Part shown: in pieces, positions 8,554 through 15,895 of the stretch
Layout: each line of letters begins with the position of its first letter
Numbering within the stretch: the first letter of the stretch is position 1
Origin: CAYWFU01 sp964457585
Lineage (GTDB): Bacteria > JACRDZ01
DNA length: 46,345 nt
Direction: 5' to 3'
Assembly (NCBI GenBank): GCA_964457585.1
Contig: CAYWFU010000018.1
Coordinates: 1 to 46,345, forward strand
Translations under genes and position numbers: made by a program
The notes under the pieces: generated by a model
Seen by the model: the letters and a program-made list of their open reading frames with translations, nothing else
What the model was told of the DNA's origin: nothing
The model's database searches: none

Positions 8554-9195
8554 ATGCGAATTAGATTATTTATATTTGAAGACCATTGGATGTGCCGTGA
8601 AGCTCTTGTTTCAGTGCTTGGCAAAAGAGATGAAATTGAAATAGTCGGAACAGCGGAAAATCCAGATGAAGGAATTAAAGAAGCTGTTAAAATTAAACCC
8701 GATATCATTTTAATGGATATACGTTTCCAAAATGAAAATCGCGGGATAGAAGCAACATCAACTCTTTTAAGAGAGTTACCTGAAACAAAAGTAATAATTT
8801 TTACTGAATTTCATGATGAGGAAAATCTACGTAAAGCAATAAATGCAGGCGCTTCAGGTTTTTTATTAAAAAAAGAAGTCAAGGATCCAGATGCAATTTT
8901 TAATGCGATACAAGCTGTATACTATGGGGATGCTTATATAACACCTTCAATCACAGCAAAAGTTTTAAAAGAAATAAAAAGATTATCTGGAAAAAATAAA
9001 ATTGAATTAACGAAAAGAGAATTGGAAGTATTGAATATTATGGCTTTTGGACAGGATAACAGAGGAATAGCTAAAGAATTGAATATTGATATCAGAACAG
9101 TTGCCAATCATGTCAGTAATATCCTTTTTAAAATGACAGCAAAAAATCGAACTGAGGCTGTCGCAATTGCTAGAAAAGAAGGAATGATTGAATAG
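8554..9195 (+). CDS. NarL/LuxR-family response regulator
   Basis: This is a 213-residue two-domain regulator. The receiver domain (about 3-120) has the acidic pair E9-D10, phospho-acceptor D55 in LMDIRF, T84 and K106, so it should be phosphorylatable. The C-terminal HTH_LuxR domain (about 148-210) starts LTKRELEVLNIMAFG and includes IAKELNIDIRTVANHVSNIL as the recognition region. It is the natural partner of the kinase just upstream. A lipoprotein gene starts 23 bp downstream, suggesting that the kinase, regulator and lipoprotein are one operon. Confidence 0.93.
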   Translation: MRIRLFIFEDHWMCREALVSVLGKRDEIEIVGTAENPDEGIKEAVKIKPDIILMDIRFQNENRGIEATSTLLRELPETKVIIFTEFHDEENLRKAINAGASGFLLKKEVKDPDAIFNAIQAVYYGDAYITPSITAKVLKEIKRLSGKNKIELTKRELEVLNIMAFGQDNRGIAKELNIDIRTVANHVSNILFKMTAKNRTEAVAIARKEGMIE

Positions 9196-9218
9196 ATTTT
9201 AAAAAAAGAATAGGAGCT

Positions 9219-10457
9219 ATGATGAAGAAAAAAGGAATATCAAATATTCAAATATTTTTTTCTATAATTAGTTTAGTTTTATTTTTTGTTTTTGCATGCA
9301 GTGGAAAGGGAGGAAGCAGCAAGAATAAAAAAAATTCTGATGCAACCTGGAATAAAAAATTTGGGGGGATAAAATGGGAGCGGGGAAATTCTATCCAGCA
9401 AACTTCTGATGGTGGTTATATTTTATTTGGCGACACTAATTCCTTTGGTAATGGAGAAAATGATTTATATTTAGTAAGGACAGATGCCAGTGGCAATGAA
9501 ATATGGAGCAAAACTTTTGGCGGAGCTAAACAGGATTATGGTTATTCAGTTCAGCAAACAACGGATGCTGGATATATTCTTTTGGGAACAACTGACTCAT
9601 TTGGCAGCGGTAGTACTGATATATACCTTGTAAAAACAGACTCCAGCGGAAATGAAATATGGAGCAAGACCTTTGACGGAACTAAAGAAGATTATGGTTA
9701 TTCAGTTCAGCAGACAACGGATGCTGGGTATATAATTTTGGGGACCACTAATTCATTTGACAGTAGTTATTCTAAAATATACCTTGTAAAAATAGATTCC
9801 AGTGGTAATGAGATTTGGAGCAAAAGATTCGGGGAAGATAATTATAACAGCAAAGGTAAATCTGTTGAGCAAACTAAAGATGGAGGATATATTCTTTTAG
9901 GAACAGCAAAAGGTGATAGCCAATTTATGAGTTGGGATGTTGATGATATATATCTTGTTAAAACAGATCCAGATGGGAATAAATTATGGAGCAAAAAATT
10001 CGGCAGTGATGATTGGGAAACAAGCGAATCTGTCCAGCAAACATCCGATGGCGGATATATTCTATGCGGAGGAACAGCGCGTGAAAGTACTTGTTATATT
10101 GTAAAAACAAATTCTGAAGGAAATGAAGTCTGGCATAAAGAATTAAATAAACTTTATTATACGCGCGGATATTCTATCCGTCAGATTTCTGATGGAGGAT
10201 TTATTGTTGTAGGAGAAACTTTTGATGTTAAATATGATAATTCTATTTCAGGTCATTCTTATATATATCTTAATAGAATTGATTCCAGCGGGAAGGAAGT
10301 ATGGAATAAAATGCTTGGCGAAGATCAGGAGAAGAATGTATATGGTAAATCTATACAGCAAACAAAAGATGGCGGGTTTGTTATTTTAGGTAGTATATTT
10401 GTTGGTGGCAGCACAAATAACTGGGATATGTATCTTGTTAAAATAAATGATGAATGA
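9219..10457 (+). CDS. Lipoprotein with tandem WSK-F-G repeat propeller
   Basis: This 412-residue surface or periplasmic lipoprotein has a signal peptide ending in a lipobox, VFAC at about residues 24-27, followed by a Gly/Ser/Lys linker. The rest is about six to seven repeats of roughly 50-55 residues, each built on the pattern W-K-FGG...GYSVQQT-DGGYILLG-T-SFG...YLVKTD-SGN. Such repeats are known from delta-propeller or PQQ-like proteins of many environmental bacteria, and no enzymatic function is established. Repeats 2 and 3 are nearly identical at the nucleotide level (around 9520-9640 and 9670-9780), indicating recent internal duplication. AGGAG (9211-9215) precedes the ATG. The kinase/regulator pair lies just upstream. 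Confidence 0.8.
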   Translation: MMKKKGISNIQIFFSIISLVLFFVFACSGKGGSSKNKKNSDATWNKKFGGIKWERGNSIQQTSDGGYILFGDTNSFGNGENDLYLVRTDASGNEIWSKTFGGAKQDYGYSVQQTTDAGYILLGTTDSFGSGSTDIYLVKTDSSGNEIWSKTFDGTKEDYGYSVQQTTDAGYIILGTTNSFDSSYSKIYLVKIDSSGNEIWSKRFGEDNYNSKGKSVEQTKDGGYILLGTAKGDSQFMSWDVDDIYLVKTDPDGNKLWSKKFGSDDWETSESVQQTSDGGYILCGGTARESTCYIVKTNSEGNEVWHKELNKLYYTRGYSIRQISDGGFIVVGETFDVKYDNSISGHSYIYLNRIDSSGKEVWNKMLGEDQEKNVYGKSIQQTKDGGFVILGSIFVGGSTNNWDMYLVKINDE

Positions 10458-10522
10458 TTTGTAATATCTATAAAAAAAATTAGTGTCAATACCATTGCCT
10501 GACAGGGTACCAGGAGATGATT

Positions 10523-11734
10523 ATGAAAGAAAAAAATAAAATTATTTTAATTTTCAACCTTCTAATTTATATTTTTATTTTATTTATAAGCATAAGTTGT
10601 GGCAGCAAAAGTGACGATAAATCAACCAAGAATACAAACACAAATAATACAGGATCTCTTGCCAATTGGAATTGGAGAAATCCCTTACCTCAGGGAAATC
10701 ATCTTGAAAAAGTAGTATATGGGAATAATACTTTTGTTGCTGTTGGAGAGAACGGAACCATATTGACTTCTAGTGATGGAAACACCTGGATTAAAAGAAC
10801 TTCAGGATCTTTTTATTCTTTACACGGAATAGCATATTGCAATAACATTTTTATCGCAATTGGTACTAAAGGAACAATTCTTACCTCAAAAAATGGAATT
10901 GATTGGACAACAAGAAATTCAGAAACAACTTATGGACTTTATGGTGTTGCATACGGGAATAATATTTATGTTGTTATTGGATACAATGGTGTTACTTTAA
11001 CTTCTCCGGATGGAATTACGTGGACAAAAAGATCCTTTGTAACATCTGAAGCGCTTACAAGTATAACTTATGCAAAAAATTTATTTGTTGCAGTTGGTGA
11101 TAATGGAATAATTTTGACCTCTCAAGATGGGATTAACTGGGATGTTAAAATGTTAGGGTCTTCTTATGATTTTAATGAAATAAAATTTTATAATAATACA
11201 TTTATTATAGCAGGAGGAATGGGGGTCATATTTACATCTTCTGACGCAAATACATGGATTTTACGTGATTCAGGAATTTCCGATCATCTTCATGGGATAT
11301 CTTATAATAATAATGTTTTTATTATAGCAAGTTCTTCTGGTACTATTTTAACTTCTCAAGATAGTATTTCATGGAATGCTAAGGATTTAGATATACCTAT
11401 AACTATGAGTGTCTATGGTGCTGCATATGGTAATAATATTTTTGTCATTGTAGGTGATGCTGGTATTATTTTTACTTCCGATGATGGAAACATATGGACA
11501 AAAAAAGATTCAGGAACTACTGAACATCTTAATTCTATTAAATTTAGTAACAATATTTATAATATCTGTAGCCAAGGATTGATTCTTACCTCTACTGATG
11601 GAAATTCATGGGACATGATAAACCCAGGGACTTCTAATTTACTTAGAGGAATAGAATTCGGTAATAATACTTTTGTCGCTATTGGAGTATACGGAACAAT
11701 CCTTCAATCAGATCCATTAATAGTACAACAATAA
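10523..11734 (+). CDS. Lipoprotein with BNR/YCF48-like beta-propeller repeats
   Basis: The start is set at the ATG at 10523, 6 bases after AGGAG (10512-10516). An ATG at 10517 abuts the binding site and is less likely. The 403-residue product has a lipobox (SISC) and a Ser/Thr/Asn-rich linker. Eight or so repeats of about 42 residues follow, with the pattern YGNNIFVAVG-NGTILTS-DG-TW-KR. The TS-DG-W (Asp-box-like) core resembles BNR/sialidase and YCF48-type propellers. No catalytic residues of sialidases can be assigned, so it is likely a binding or scaffolding protein. The stop codon lies 1 bp before the target duplication of a family M element. Confidence 0.78.
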   Translation: MKEKNKIILIFNLLIYIFILFISISCGSKSDDKSTKNTNTNNTGSLANWNWRNPLPQGNHLEKVVYGNNTFVAVGENGTILTSSDGNTWIKRTSGSFYSLHGIAYCNNIFIAIGTKGTILTSKNGIDWTTRNSETTYGLYGVAYGNNIYVVIGYNGVTLTSPDGITWTKRSFVTSEALTSITYAKNLFVAVGDNGIILTSQDGINWDVKMLGSSYDFNEIKFYNNTFIIAGGMGVIFTSSDANTWILRDSGISDHLHGISYNNNVFIIASSSGTILTSQDSISWNAKDLDIPITMSVYGAAYGNNIFVIVGDAGIIFTSDDGNIWTKKDSGTTEHLNSIKFSNNIYNICSQGLILTSTDGNSWDMINPGTSNLLRGIEFGNNTFVAIGVYGTILQSDPLIVQQ

Positions 11735-11740
11735 TAAATT

Positions 11741-11952
11741 ACTCAAGTTGACTGACTTTTTTAGTTTTAAGATTAAGAATTAGCAATGATTTATGCATTT
11801 AAATCAAAAATCAAATATTAGATATCAAAATTATGGTGTCCTGCGGACAAATTATTTAATAAAAACTAAAAAATGTCACGAAGTGACACCTGAATTTTGA
11901 TTTTTGATATTTAAATTTTAATTTTACACCTAAAAAGTCAGTCAACTTGAGT
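11741..11952 (+). mobile_element. Family M MITE-like element, copy 2 (complete)
   Basis: This is a 212-bp element with termini ACTCAAGTTGACTGAC and GTCAGTCAACTTGAGT, exact inverted repeats of at least 16 bp. It is flanked by the 5-bp direct repeat AAATT (11736-11740 and 11953-11957), which marks a target-site duplication. Two perfect mini-hairpins lie inside: GTCC-TGC-GGAC (11838-11848) and TGTCAC-GAA-GTGACA (11874-11888). It has no open frame of note, so it would need a transposase in trans. It separates two lipoprotein genes and may isolate their transcription. Confidence 0.9.
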
Positions 11953-12004
11953 AAATTACTTGATATTGCTGGTGGAAAACTTAATTGACAAGGAGAAGAA
12001 AAAC

Positions 12005-12925
12005 ATGATTAGTAAAAATGAAAAAATAACACAGTTAATATATTTTGTATTTTTGTTAATAGTATGTTCAAGCATAATTTTATCAATAGCCTGCCAGGGA
12101 AGCGGTAGTGATAATGGTGGAGGTGGAGATACTTCTTCTAATAAATCGGCTAAAAGTACATCTTTCATGCCAATAACTGCCTTGGACAACAATAACCAGG
12201 CAGTGCCAATACACTGGGTGTATAAGATAAATAATGGACAGCCAGTGAAAGCAATTTACAATGGCATGAATATGGATTTTAAAATTAGTTTGTTTGAAGT
12301 GTCCATTAACCCCGGAGACTTAAAACGACATGTGATAATGCGGGGGCAGGTTACAGGAGGTTATCAATCGCAGACGTTTAAAGGAGATTACTCAGCTACT
12401 GCTGATGAAAATTACAAGATTGATAATGGAAAAACATATCTTAATAATCAATTGTTAAATATAACTTTATCTATTTCAGAGGGCAGTGAATCCATCTCCA
12501 TACAAATTAGTTTGAACACAAAAAGTTTCATTCCTCCATACGAATGGTTTTTGGATAGAGAAACACTTGATCAATTAGACATAGGTTATACAACAATTTT
12601 CAGTAGTATTAGTCCAACAGATTTTAAAATTGCTATAACGGGCTATCCAGATATTACAAAAACAGATATCCCGACAAATACTAGCGATACATGGGAAATC
12701 ATGGAAAAATTTTCTAGTATGACTGTGCAGGGGAAACTTTATAATAATATTGTAAAGATAAGCAGGCAAACTATTCTTCCAGATATGAATGGAAATATGA
12801 CACCGGTTACTATGTATTACTGGGTTGCGAAGGGAATAGGTATAATTAAGGGACAAGGACTTTACCGTATATTGAATGTTGATGATATGGTAATAGAGCT
12901 TACTGATACAAATCTTATCCAATAG
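12005..12925 (+). CDS. Lipoprotein of unknown function
   Basis: This 306-residue protein starts at ATG 12005, preceded by AAGGAG (11990-11995). A hydrophobic signal (about residues 10-30) ends in a lipobox SIAC, then a Gly/Asp/Ser-rich linker. The mature part is beta-rich, with alternating hydrophobics. It contains WVYKINNGQPVKAIYNGM near its start and ITMYYWVAKGIGIIKGQG near its end, a pattern seen in uncharacterised lipoproteins with a DUF-like beta-clam fold in which YYW-A-G-G close the domain. I do not recognise a named family with certainty. It is the third consecutive lipoprotein gene, but family M separates it from the first two. Confidence 0.7.
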   Translation: MISKNEKITQLIYFVFLLIVCSSIILSIACQGSGSDNGGGGDTSSNKSAKSTSFMPITALDNNNQAVPIHWVYKINNGQPVKAIYNGMNMDFKISLFEVSINPGDLKRHVIMRGQVTGGYQSQTFKGDYSATADENYKIDNGKTYLNNQLLNITLSISEGSESISIQISLNTKSFIPPYEWFLDRETLDQLDIGYTTIFSSISPTDFKIAITGYPDITKTDIPTNTSDTWEIMEKFSSMTVQGKLYNNIVKISRQTILPDMNGNMTPVTMYYWVAKGIGIIKGQGLYRILNVDDMVIELTDTNLIQ

Positions 12926-12959
12926 TTTATAAAAATACCAAAATTTCAAAAGTGTTTAT

Positions 12960-13302
12960 TTATCTGGAAGTGCCAAGAATACCCTGCAGTTTACTGCAGG
13001 GATGAATTGGCACAAATATAAATAACTCAAGTTGACTGACTTTTTTAGTTTTAAGATTAAGAATTAGTAATGATTTATGCATTTAAATCAAAAATCAAAT
13101 ATTAAATATCAAAATTATAGTGTCCTGCGGACAAATTATTTAATAAAAAACTAGAAAATGTCACGAAGTGACACCTAAATTTTGATTTTTGATATTTAAA
13201 TTTTAATTTTACACCCTAAAAAGTCAGTCAACTTGAGTAAATAATAAATAATTCCTATCAGAGACAGAAGATACCTCGCAGCTTGCTGCGAGGTTCTTCA
13301 TT
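12960..13302 (+). repeat. Family P palindromic element, copy 1, split by a family M insertion
   Basis: The left half (12960-13024) has hairpin A, GTGCCAA...TTGGCAC, with a CCCTGCAG/CTGCAGGG tip. The right half (13239-13302) has the CTATCAGAGACAGAAG spacer and hairpin B, ACCTCGCAGC/GCTGCGAGGT, ending TTCTTCATT. Removing 13025-13238 and one AAATA restores a junction matching the intact copy at 41564-41662 exactly. The right half overlaps the 3' end of the helicase gene and supplies its last codons and stop. Confidence 0.9.
13025..13238 (+). mobile_element. Family M MITE-like element, copy 3, nested in family P
   Basis: A 214-bp copy, over 90% identical to copy 2 by eye, with the same exact termini. 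It is flanked by the 5-bp direct repeat AAATA (13020-13024 and 13239-13243). The host is a family P element whose empty form is present elsewhere in the window, so insertion site and target duplication can be read directly. Confidence 0.93.
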
Positions 13303-14451
13303 ATAATCAGGATTTTGATTTACCAATTCACCCTTAAACAACATCTTATTGTCAATTTTTATTTTCAATCCCTTTTCAATTTTTTTCAGTAAAGGTATTT
13401 CGCCGGTGGTTGACAGTGTTATAACTGTTCCTTTCTGTCCATTTCGGCCTGTACGGCCTGCCCTGTGAAGATAAACTTTTGATTCTTCAGGTACATTTAT
13501 ATTGAATACATGCGTAATTCCGTCTATTTGAAGGCCTCTTGCCGCGATATCAGAAGCAATTAAAACTTGTAATATACCTGATTTAAAATCATCCATAACC
13601 CGTTTACGATCTATCTTATAATTGGTACTATGCAGGCTTTCTGCTTTAATTTCATCTAATTGAAGATTGCCGGTCAAATCATCAATATGTTCGCTATCGT
13701 TAAGAAATACCAGAGCTTTAGGTGGGTTAAGATTTTTAATCAATTTTTTTAGGAGTTCAAACTTATTTCTGTAGTCGACAATTAAATAGCTGTGAGATAT
13801 AGATTCAGGGACTGACTCTCCTTTTTCAGATTTTAATATAACAGGATTAGTCATGATTTTTTTTGCTGTTTCAATAGTATTTTGTGATAAGGTTGCAGAA
13901 GCGATAATGAGCTGGCGATCTTTTTGAATTCTTTTAATAATTTCGAGTACAGAATTAATATTTTGTATTTCCAGCAATCGGTCTGCTTCATCCATGATAA
14001 TTGTTTTTATGGTTTGAGTTTTGATTTTATTTTTATTAATTAATTCGAGAACTCTGCCGGGAGATCCGACAATAATTTGGGGCTTGTCTTTAAGCTTATC
14101 AATCTGCCTGTTTATATTTACGCCGCCGATTATTGGTGTCGAACGGACAGGCAGCTTTGAGTTTTGCGAAAGTCTTTCCATCTGGCGCTGGATCTGTATC
14201 GCTAATTCATGAGTTGGGGCTAAAATTATTGCTTTCATTTCCTTCGAAATATTTTTTATTTTTTCAAACAAAGGCAGAAGATAAGCAAGAGTTTTACCTG
14301 TACCGGTTTCGGATTGCATTATAACATCTTTGTTCAGATTAATCTCCGGAATCACCTTGATTTGAATATCTGTCGGGATTGTTATTTTTTCAATTTCAAG
14401 AGCTTTGATTAAAGACAGATCAAGTCCCAGATTTTCAAATGATTCAGCCAT
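13258..14451 (-). CDS. DEAD-box RNA helicase
   Basis: This 397-residue helicase core unwinds RNA duplexes using ATP, in ribosome assembly or RNA decay. RecA-like domain 1 has motif I SETGTGKT, Ia PTHELAIQ, GG, Ib (S)PGR, motif II DEAD and motif III SAT. Domain 2 has the motif V region IAARGLQIDGITHV and motif VI HRAGRTGRNG. The N-terminal Q motif FENLGL...PTDIQ is present. The family-specific C-terminal extensions seen in CsdA or RhlE are absent. The last 13 residues (EEPRSKLRGIFCL) and the TGA stop are encoded by the family P element at 13239-13302, so the original C-terminus was replaced at about residue 384. The helicase core is unaffected. Confidence 0.92.
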   Translation of the reverse strand: MAESFENLGLDLSLIKALEIEKITIPTDIQIKVIPEINLNKDVIMQSETGTGKTLAYLLPLFEKIKNISKEMKAIILAPTHELAIQIQRQMERLSQNSKLPVRSTPIIGGVNINRQIDKLKDKPQIIVGSPGRVLELINKNKIKTQTIKTIIMDEADRLLEIQNINSVLEIIKRIQKDRQLIIASATLSQNTIETAKKIMTNPVILKSEKGESVPESISHSYLIVDYRNKFELLKKLIKNLNPPKALVFLNDSEHIDDLTGNLQLDEIKAESLHSTNYKIDRKRVMDDFKSGILQVLIASDIAARGLQIDGITHVFNINVPEESKVYLHRAGRTGRNGQKGTVITLSTTGEIPLLKKIEKGLKIKIDNKMLFKGELVNQNPDYNEEPRSKLRGIFCL

Positions 14452-14641
14452 TAAATTCTCCTAGGAACTGATTATAATTTCCACTACGGTTTATGTCAAT
14501 TAAATTTACCACTACAACGTACAAGTCATTTTTAGCCAGGGCAAACGCATTAAAATTGCTTTAAATATCAATAGCGATTATATCTACAAAACTAGATCCC
14601 CGATAAAACATGTCGGGGATGACATGCAGCAGGGTTGTGTC

Positions 14642-14901
14642 ATTCCCGCATAGCTTTTAAGCCTAACTATTACCCACATCTCTGAAAATGCTTGTGGGAG
14701 TAAGCTGAAATTTGTAAATATTTCATTGACGATTGAGCATTGAGCATTGACAATTGAGCATTATAATTCAATTTATATTTAATAATGTCTAATGTTTTCA
14801 AAAGATTTAAACCTTAATTATCAATTCTCAATGCTCAATTTTCAATTGTCAATGCTGCTTACCCAAACTTGTGGGTAATAGTTAGGCTTTTAAGCGGGAA
14901 T
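14642..14901. repeat. Old hairpin repeat interrupted by a MITE-like element
   Basis: The outer repeat is a short hairpin with arms ATTCCCGC (14642-14649) and GCGGGAAT (14894-14901). Its loop carries CTTTTAAG twice, at 14654-14661 and 14887-14894, on either side of an inserted 225-bp element. Excising the insert and one CTTTTAAG restores a compact palindrome of about 28 bases. Confidence 0.8.
14662..14886. mobile_element. MITE-like element with 8-bp target duplication
   Basis: This 225-bp element has termini CCTAACTATTACCCACA and TGTGGGTAATAGTTAGG, perfect 17-bp inverted repeats apart from one neighbouring base. It is flanked by the exact 8-bp direct repeat CTTTTAAG. Subterminal inverted repeats extend inward (GAGTAAGC/GCTTACCC; GATTGAGCATTGAG-type arms pairing with CTCAATGCTCAA), so most of it can fold back. 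No open frame, hence non-autonomous. The 8-bp duplication separates it from family M (5 bp). The responsible IS family is not recognised. Confidence 0.85.
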
Positions 14902-14915
14902 CCAGTTTTTATCTT

Positions 14916-15039
14916 TTATCTGGAAGTGCCAAGAATACCCTGCAGTTTACTGCAGGGTATTCTTGGCACAAATATAAATAATAAAATATTCCTATCAGAG
15001 ACAGAAGATACCTCGCAGCTTGCTGCGAGGTTCTTCATT
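14916..15039 (+). repeat. Family P palindromic element, copy 2 (complete, longest perfect hairpin A)
   Basis: This 124-bp element runs from TTATCTGG to TTCTTCATT. Hairpin A has perfect 20-bp arms (14926-14945 and 14950-14969) around a TTTA loop. Hairpin B (15004-15036) has a GAAGA...TCTTC base and an ACCTCGCAGC/GCTGCGAGGT stem. It has no stop in one frame on the plus strand (YLEVPRIPCS... onward) or in one on the minus strand. Its minus-strand frame runs through the 3' end of the ORF6N remnant and ends at the TAA formed by the element's own first bases. Confidence 0.92.
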
Positions 15040-15446
15040 GGTTTTTCCGACGGCTCTAATAATTTCTTTATTGTATCAAAAACAACTTTAAATTGATAAT
15101 CGTATTTTTTTTCCATCTCTTCGATTTTTTGTCTTAATTCTCCATGTGTAGCAAGAATCTCCCAGATTTTTGTAAATGTTCTCATTATCTGAATGTTGAC
15201 CTGTATAGCTCTTTCACTATTAAGAACGCTTGATAACATGGCGACGCCATTTTCAGTAAAGGCATAGGGGAAATATTTGATATTTTGCCCTCTTTTCAAG
15301 GTCACAAATTGTGATCTTGAAAGTTCAGATGCTTCTTTCTGGCTCAACTGAAACATAAAATCCTGTAAAATCCGCTCAAATAGCACTTTTCTTTTTGCAT
15401 TTAATTTTATTGTTACAATTTTCCCAATCGGAAAAGATGCTCTCAA
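14916..15446 (-). pseudogene. ORF6N-domain protein, truncated and extended by a repeat
   Basis: The middle of this frame matches the second half of ORF6N-type proteins, phage- and plasmid-related DNA-binding proteins: DFMFQLS, then YFPYAFTENGVAMLSSVL, NSERAIQVNIQIMRTF, and a coiled segment IEEMEKKYDYQFKVVFDTIKKLL. The usual N-terminal part (a VMLDSDLAELYGV-like segment) is missing; only a distorted IKLNAKRKVLFER piece remains, and stops close the frame upstream. After LLEPSEKP the sequence enters family P, which contributes about 40 foreign residues (from MKNLAAS to GTSR) and the stop. It is most likely non-functional, a relic of a mobile element or phage. Confidence 0.75.
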
Positions 15447-15646
15447 AAAACATTCTCTGCGATTTAATCCTGTAGTTTCAAGAATACAATTCTTTCATTT
15501 ACATTTAGATAAACCATAAATTGGAGTATTTATTGATAATATTTTAATTTGTTTGGTTTGTCAATAGATTAGTGAAATTTTAAGTAGATTTTTTGTGTGT
15601 GCGACAAATTTGTTGGTAATATTATTAGTTATGTTGCAGATTTATC

Positions 15647-15744
15647 TGTCATTCTGAGCACATTCGTTTCACTCAGTGTAAACTCCCGCGAAGAATCTGT
15701 TTTTGAAGCTTTAAAAGCGGATTCTTCGCTTTCTCAGAATGACA
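15647..15744. repeat. Inverted-repeat element (TGTCATTCTGAG type)
   Basis: Arms are TGTCATTCTGAG at 15647-15658 and CTCAGAATGACA at 15733-15744. Inner arms are GCGAAGAATC (near 15690) and GATTCTTCGC (near 15720). It is a foldback of about 98 bp. Similar TGTCATTCTGAGC... palindromes are widespread in bacterial genomes. It may act as a transcriptional boundary upstream of the dcw promoter. Confidence 0.75.
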
Positions 15745-15824
15745 ATAATAGAAATTACTTGAACCAATTACTCTGTATTATATTTTTCCAATAAATTTAA
15801 TGCACACTTATTAATTTATTTATC

Positions 15825-15853
15825 TTGACAAATCTGTAATATAAGTGTAATAT
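15825..15853 (+). promoter_or_regulatory. Sigma70-type promoter of the dcw cluster
   Basis: TTGACA (15825-15830) is separated by exactly 17 bases from TAATAT (15848-15853). This is the best -35/-10 pair I found in the window, and it lies 43 bases before the mraZ start. Transcription would begin around 15860, inside the phased repeat array that looks like the MraZ operator. Confidence 0.75.
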
Positions 15854-15891
15854 TGTGTAATAAAATGGTAAAAGGTGTAAAATAGGTGAAG
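15845..15891 (+). promoter_or_regulatory. Probable MraZ-box operator array
   Basis: Four or five copies of a GTG-containing unit lie at about 10-bp intervals: GTGTAA at 15845, GTGTAA at 15855, TGGTAA at 15866, GTGTAA at 15875 and GTGAAG at 15886. Characterised MraZ proteins bind arrays of GTG-type boxes with 10-bp spacing just upstream of mraZ and repress their own cluster. Here the array overlaps the -10 box, the expected start point and the mraZ ribosome binding site, which suits repression. Spacing and position are seen; binding is inferred. Confidence 0.7.
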
Positions 15892-15895
15892 AATT

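Larger units (their letters stand above)
14452..14915. other. Intergenic region with nested palindromic repeats
   Basis: These 464 bases separate the helicase from the ORF6N remnant and have no gene. The first 130 bases, upstream of the helicase, should carry its promoter, which I could not pin down. The hairpin ATCCCCGA/TCGGGGAT lies at 14596-14620. A nested pair of repeats fills 14642-14901, leaving only 14 bases before the next family P element. Confidence 0.75.
15447..15895. other. Intergenic region upstream of mraZ
   Basis: These 449 bases contain decayed sequence from the ORF6N gene (to about 15540), an inverted-repeat element (15647-15744), and the promoter and operator of the dcw cluster (15825-15891). 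I see no complete gene. Confidence 0.75.

Noticed and set aside
14452..14915. tRNA or other stable RNA gene
   Set aside because: Foldbacks here are explained by inverted repeats with target duplications; no cloverleaf or conserved RNA motif is seen.
12960..15040. CRISPR array
   Set aside because: Repeats are dispersed, palindromic and of unequal length, without regular spacers or cas genes.
14869..15096. Plus-strand open frame across family P copy 2
   Set aside because: It exists because the element is stop-free on both strands; it runs antisense through the ORF6N remnant and has no start signal.
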